Positions 61,019 through 64,000 of a stretch of DNA of 64,000 nucleotides are shown here, in pieces (the stretch's first letter is position 1; every line of letters begins with the position of its first letter). The DNA comes from JAIEOG01 sp964519985. GTDB taxonomy: Bacteria > Bdellovibrionota > FAC87 > UBA2466. Below the pieces are notes generated by a model, which was not told where the DNA came from, ran no database searches, and worked only from the letters and a program-made list of their open reading frames with translations. The stretch is from the NCBI GenBank assembly GCA_964519985.1, contig CAZFMF010000007.1:45133-109132 (forward strand), written 5' to 3'. The translations under genes and the position numbers were made by a program.

Positions 61019-61118
61019 GTCATTGCGAGGGCCGAAGGCCCGAAGCAATCTCGCCGCGCCAAGCGCGGCGGGTTTCCTTCGCTTCGCTCGGAATGACAGC
61101 CGCTTCGCTCGCAATGAC
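61019..61118. repeat. Cluster of three REP-like units with an internal hairpin
   Basis: Unit 1 (61019-61052) is GTCATTGCGAG...CGAAGCAATCTC on the plus strand with an internal GGGCC/GGCCC hairpin. Next comes a separate 8-bp hairpin, CGCCGCGC (61052-61059) and GCGCGGCG (61063-61070), loop CAA. Units 2 (about 61076-61098) and 3 (about 61099-61118) are in the opposite orientation, ending GGAATGAC and GCAATGAC. The same repeat class occurs at 1804-1831. It separates trxB from the peptidase gene and could terminate or stabilise the trxB mRNA. Confidence 0.65.
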
Positions 61119-61143
61119 AGCATTCGCCATGCCGTGCTAAATT
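61114..61143 (+). promoter_or_regulatory. Candidate promoter of the M3 peptidase gene, -35 inside a repeat unit
   Basis: ATGACA (61114-61119), the end of REP-like unit 3, and TAAATT (61138-61143) are 18 bases apart. The start codon at 61167 has AGGGGG 6 bases upstream. Confidence 0.4.
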
Positions 61144-61166
61144 AACCTCGGGTTTAGGGGGTTGCT

Positions 61167-63242
61167 ATGAAACGCGTTTTGTCTCGGCCACTGGGGCTAG
61201 TTTTCCTTGTCATCGTGGGGTGCCAGAAGATGGGCTGTCAGAAGAGCGAAGTGGGTCAGTACAAACTCTCCGCCCCGGACTTCCGCGTCACCGCGGCGCA
61301 AATCGACACCGTCTGCAATGACGAACAGGCGAAGCTGACAAAGCGCCTCGGCGAAATCGGTAGCTTGGGTGCGCAGGCGACCTTTCAAAGCGGCCCGCTC
61401 GCGATCGAACGGGTCATGACGGAAATGCAACAGACCCTCTCGCCGTTGATCTTCCTGAAGTACGTTTCCGATAAACCCGAACTCCGTGAAGCCGGCGGCC
61501 GCTGCGAAACCGCGGTGGAAAAGATGCGGGTCGATATTTTCGCCCGGGAAGATCTCTATACCGTGCTCAAAGGCGCCAAGGCCAAAGCGGGCACGCTGCC
61601 GGCCGACGACGTGAAGCTTCTGGACGAATACCTGCTTTCCTTCAAACGCAACGGGTTGGAACTGGATGCCGACACGCGCAAGACTTTTATCGAAAAGCGC
61701 AAACGCATCGTCGAACTCGAAACGGAATTCAGCAAGGAGCTAATCGAGTGGAACGATGCGATCGAAATGACCAAAGAACAACTCGAAGGCTTGCCCGAGA
61801 GTTTCGTCAACCGGCTCGACAAAACGACGGCCGGAAAATTCAAAGTCACGGTGAAATACCCCGACTATTACCCGTTCATGGAGAATGCCAAGAATGGGGA
61901 AGCGCGACGTCTGCTCGAAGAAAAATTCTATCGGCGCGGCGGAGAAAAGAACCATGCGCGTTTGGACGAAACGCTGAAGCTGCGGGATGAGACGGCCAAG
62001 ATGTTGGGTTACGCCAATCACGCAGCCTACGTACTCGATGACCGGATGGCGAAAACGCCAAAAGCGGTCGCCGGATTTTTAGAGCGAGTGGGAGCGCGCC
62101 TCAAGGAAAAGGGCCGCGAAAACCTCAAGGATCTCATCGCCGCGAAGAAAGAAGAACTCGGGGCCAAGTCCGACGGAAAAATCCATTCGCACGACTGGCG
62201 CTACTACGACAACTGGATCAAAAAGCGTAAACACCAGATCGACATGCAAGCGATCAAGGAATACTTCCCTCTCGACACCGTGAACCGGGGGATGTTCGAG
62301 ATTTACGAGACGTTGCTGGGCGTGAAGTTTGTGGAAGACGCTTCGATCGCCACCTGGCACCCCAGCGTGAAACCGTTTCGCGTGAACCGCGACGGTAAAA
62401 CGGTCGCGATCTTTTTCATGGATCTCTTTCCGCGGGAAGGAAAATACGGGCACGCGGCTGCTTTCACGATCATTCAGGGCTGCACGAACGAAGACGGCAC
62501 CTACCAGCTGCCGATTTCTTCCATCGTCGCGAATTTCAATCCGCCCGCCGAGGGCACGCCGTCGCTTTTGGAGCACGGCGAAGTGGAAACGCTTTTCCAC
62601 GAGTTCGGCCACATCATGCACCAGGTGCTCACCACCGCGTCGCACGCCAGCCTTTCCGGCACCAGCGTGAAACGCGATTTTGTGGAAGCCCCTTCGCAGA
62701 TGTTGGAAAACTGGGTCTGGGAAGCGCCAACGTTGGCCAAGCTTTCCGGCCATTACAAGGATCCGTCCAAGCCATTGCCGGCGGATCAGATGAAGCGGCT
62801 CATCGACGCCAAACAACTGAATGTCGGCATTCGCTACCTGCGGCAGCTGCTCTTCGCGACGTTAGATCAGCGCTACCACACCGCGCCTCCGGCCGACACG
62901 ACGGCCGTCTACGCCGAGTTGTCGCGCGACTTGATGCTGATCCCCATTCCCGATCACACCATCCCGCAAGCCGGCTTTGGCCACCTGATGGGCGGCTACG
63001 ATTCCGGCTATTACGGCTACCTCTGGTCGGAAGTCTACGCGCAGGACATGTTCACCCGCTTTGAAAAAGAAGGCCTCTTAAGCCCAAAGGCCGGCGGTGA
63101 CTACCTACGCTGGATCCTCCAACCCGGCGGAACCCTCGAGCCGATGGAACTCATCACCAACTTCCTAGGCCGCGCCCCCAACGAAGACGCGTTCTACCGC
63201 AGCCTCGGATTACCAACAGGCAACCTAGCCACCCGCAAGTAA
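61167..63242 (+). CDS. M3-family oligopeptidase lipoprotein
   Basis: 691 residues. Lipoprotein signal with lipobox VIVGC (Cys19) followed by further Cys (QKMGCQKSE). The M3/thimet oligopeptidase body runs from about 70 to the end, with the zinc motif FHEFGH at about 478 and the downstream Glu in VEAPSQMLENWVW, plus the substrate-loop GYDSGYYGYLWSEVYAQDMF. It cleaves short peptides; the lipid anchor places it in the periplasm or at the cell surface, unlike the cytoplasmic PrlC/OpdA type. Such a secreted form suits a bacterium that degrades external peptides. Confidence 0.93.
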   Translation: MKRVLSRPLGLVFLVIVGCQKMGCQKSEVGQYKLSAPDFRVTAAQIDTVCNDEQAKLTKRLGEIGSLGAQATFQSGPLAIERVMTEMQQTLSPLIFLKYVSDKPELREAGGRCETAVEKMRVDIFAREDLYTVLKGAKAKAGTLPADDVKLLDEYLLSFKRNGLELDADTRKTFIEKRKRIVELETEFSKELIEWNDAIEMTKEQLEGLPESFVNRLDKTTAGKFKVTVKYPDYYPFMENAKNGEARRLLEEKFYRRGGEKNHARLDETLKLRDETAKMLGYANHAAYVLDDRMAKTPKAVAGFLERVGARLKEKGRENLKDLIAAKKEELGAKSDGKIHSHDWRYYDNWIKKRKHQIDMQAIKEYFPLDTVNRGMFEIYETLLGVKFVEDASIATWHPSVKPFRVNRDGKTVAIFFMDLFPREGKYGHAAAFTIIQGCTNEDGTYQLPISSIVANFNPPAEGTPSLLEHGEVETLFHEFGHIMHQVLTTASHASLSGTSVKRDFVEAPSQMLENWVWEAPTLAKLSGHYKDPSKPLPADQMKRLIDAKQLNVGIRYLRQLLFATLDQRYHTAPPADTTAVYAELSRDLMLIPIPDHTIPQAGFGHLMGGYDSGYYGYLWSEVYAQDMFTRFEKEGLLSPKAGGDYLRWILQPGGTLEPMELITNFLGRAPNEDAFYRSLGLPTGNLATRK

Positions 63243-63270
63243 ATCCCAAAGGTGCATCTACTTCCGGGAC

Positions 63271-63295
63271 TAAAAGGTACCTGCTACCTTTTAGG
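63271..63295. terminator. Inverted repeat between convergent genes, possible bidirectional terminator
   Basis: CTAAAAGGTA (63271-63280) and TACCTTTTAG (63286-63295) form a perfect 10-bp stem with a CCTGC loop. It lies between the converging peptidase and nucleosidase genes. The AAAA/TTTT is inside the stem and no extra T-run follows, so terminator function is uncertain. Confidence 0.4.
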
Positions 63296-63342
63296 AGATC
63301 GTCTCGCGCGCGAGAGACTCCACTCCGGCGCCGGAGTTGCGG

Positions 63343-64000
63343 TCAGAGGTTTTCTAGAAGCCGCAGCGTGGTATCGCGCAGACACTTTACGGTATGCGCG
63401 AGATTTGCTTCGAAATCGGCGGCGGCCGATCCCGTCGGGTGAATTTCATTGGCCACCGCTTTGATGGCAAAAAACGGCGTCTGGGTAATGAAACACACCC
63501 ACGCCACCGCGGCCGATTCCATATCTTCGAGCTGTGCGCCGTTTTCACGCATCCGCTCAATGTCTAGCGCCTGGTAGTCGAGGGAATTGCGCGTCGAGAT
63601 TCCTTCCACCCGCAAACCCAGTTTCGCCGCGAGTACCGAAACATCCCAAGATGGGTAGTGCCCAAGTCCAAGTTCCCGCCAACCGGGCAACGGAATCCGG
63701 TGGTCGTGGTAGCTAAACTTCCGACTCAGAAAGACCTCGCCGATTTTCGCCCCGCACTCGGGCAGACTGCCCACCGTACCGACACTGATCATCACGTCGG
63801 GTTGAAAAAGCTGGCGGGTGAGAAACGCATTGACCGCGGCCGGCTCCGTGCCCACCAGATCAACGTTGTAGCGAGAATCGCGACCATTGCAGGCAACCGT
63901 GATTTCCCGATCACCCCGCTGTCCTTGGAAATAGCGAAACGGAACGGGTGGAATTCCGGGCGGCACCGAGACGGCTTTAAGTCCCAGGGACTCAATCAGG
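63343..64000 (-). CDS. MTA/SAH nucleosidase-like protein, 5' end outside window
   Basis: The frame is open from the right edge to the stop at 63343, about 219 residues visible. A GTG at 63966 is in frame but upstream codons also read as coding (LIESLGLKAV...), so the start lies beyond the window. Purine/uridine phosphorylase-like nucleosidase fold: ITVACNGRD, MISVGTVGSLPE, EVFLSRKFSYHDHRIP and AQLEDMESAAVAWVC, the last being the substrate-binding Met-Glu segment. Likely a 5'-methylthioadenosine/S-adenosylhomocysteine or futalosine-type nucleosidase. Usual family length is about 230, so little is missing. Confidence 0.82.
   Translation of the reverse strand, partial: LIESLGLKAVSVPPGIPPVPFRYFQGQRGDREITVACNGRDSRYNVDLVGTEPAAVNAFLTRQLFQPDVMISVGTVGSLPECGAKIGEVFLSRKFSYHDHRIPLPGWRELGLGHYPSWDVSVLAAKLGLRVEGISTRNSLDYQALDIERMRENGAQLEDMESAAVAWVCFITQTPFFAIKAVANEIHPTGSAAADFEANLAHTVKCLRDTTLRLLENL

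Noticed and set aside
60707..61123. Minus-strand frame starting in the repeat cluster and running into trxB
   Set aside because: N-terminal part is translated repeat DNA and the rest is antisense to a certain gene.
1..64000. tRNA, rRNA, CRISPR arrays, IS elements, prophage or plasmid functions
   Set aside because: Looked for cloverleaf-like and repeat-spacer patterns, transposase or integrase motifs and found none I could support.

Overview
The window is GC-rich DNA from a Gram-negative, LPS-making bacterium. Supporting signs are genes for KDO (kdsA, kdsD) and heptose (gmhA, gmhB), many lipoproteins with a lipobox, outer-membrane barrels, and both classes of O-polysaccharide exporter. The mix of secreted M16 peptidases, an M3 peptidase lipoprotein, Tyr/Cys-rich lipoproteins and REP-like palindromes of the GTCATTGCGAGCGAAGCAATC type fits a Bdellovibrionota/deltaproteobacterial-grade organism. 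That placement is inference; there is no rRNA or other marker gene here.

Layout. (1) 1-10 kb, envelope and unknown genes: an unknown partial protein, a His-rich small protein followed by a perfect intrinsic terminator, an unknown secreted protein, a minus-strand unit (lipoprotein, OMP barrel, active M16 protease, inactive M16 partner), a metallo-beta-lactamase-fold lipoprotein and a Tyr-rich lipoprotein. (2) 10-59 kb, one very large surface-polysaccharide locus. (3) 59-64 kb, housekeeping edge: a sugar epimerase/reductase, thioredoxin reductase, an M3 peptidase lipoprotein and a nucleosidase cut by the right edge.

The polysaccharide locus contains several recognisable sugar pathways. (a) A full set for UDP-ManNAc(3NAc)A: wbpA, wbpD and wbpE in one minus operon (17.0-20.1 kb), a WbpB/WlbA-type dehydrogenase (29.7 kb) and a WbpI/WecB-type 2-epimerase (30.8 kb). 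(b) A 4-amino-4,6-dideoxy-sugar route: membrane dehydratase (15.1 kb), PglC/EpsL-type initiating transferase (22.1 kb) and EpsN/PglE-type aminotransferase (22.7 kb), with an ATP-grasp + HAD pair nearby rather than an obvious PglD/EpsM acetyltransferase. (c) dTDP-Fuc3NAc-type synthesis: rmlA, rmlB, an FdtB-like aminotransferase and a fused acyltransferase-ketoisomerase (WxcM/FdtD type). (d) rmlC/rmlD-like genes and a UDP-uronate 4-epimerase. Two glutamine-dependent AsnB-like amidotransferases flank a Wzx flippase and could amidate the uronic acids. A separate unit (GT2, KAS III, GNAT, ACP, UPF0104-like membrane protein) looks like a dedicated acyl-decoration module.

Assembly and export: Wzz-like (20.2 kb), Wzy/WaaL-like (25.5 kb) and Wzx (34.9 kb), plus an ABC exporter Wzm/Wzt (51-52.7 kb) lying in the rml-kds-gmh operon. 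Glycosyltransferases include a 1344-residue methyltransferase-GT2-GT2 fusion. An L-2-hydroxyglutarate oxidase-like flavoprotein sits inside the wbp operon, where it may recycle the 2-hydroxyglutarate made by WbpB-type dehydrogenases. GlmS supplies hexosamine.

No tRNA, rRNA, CRISPR array, transposase or integrase was recognised. Several transcription units have sigma70-like promoters whose predicted start falls at or a few bases before the start codon, suggesting leaderless or near-leaderless mRNAs. All functions come from reading motifs by eye; no database search was possible.
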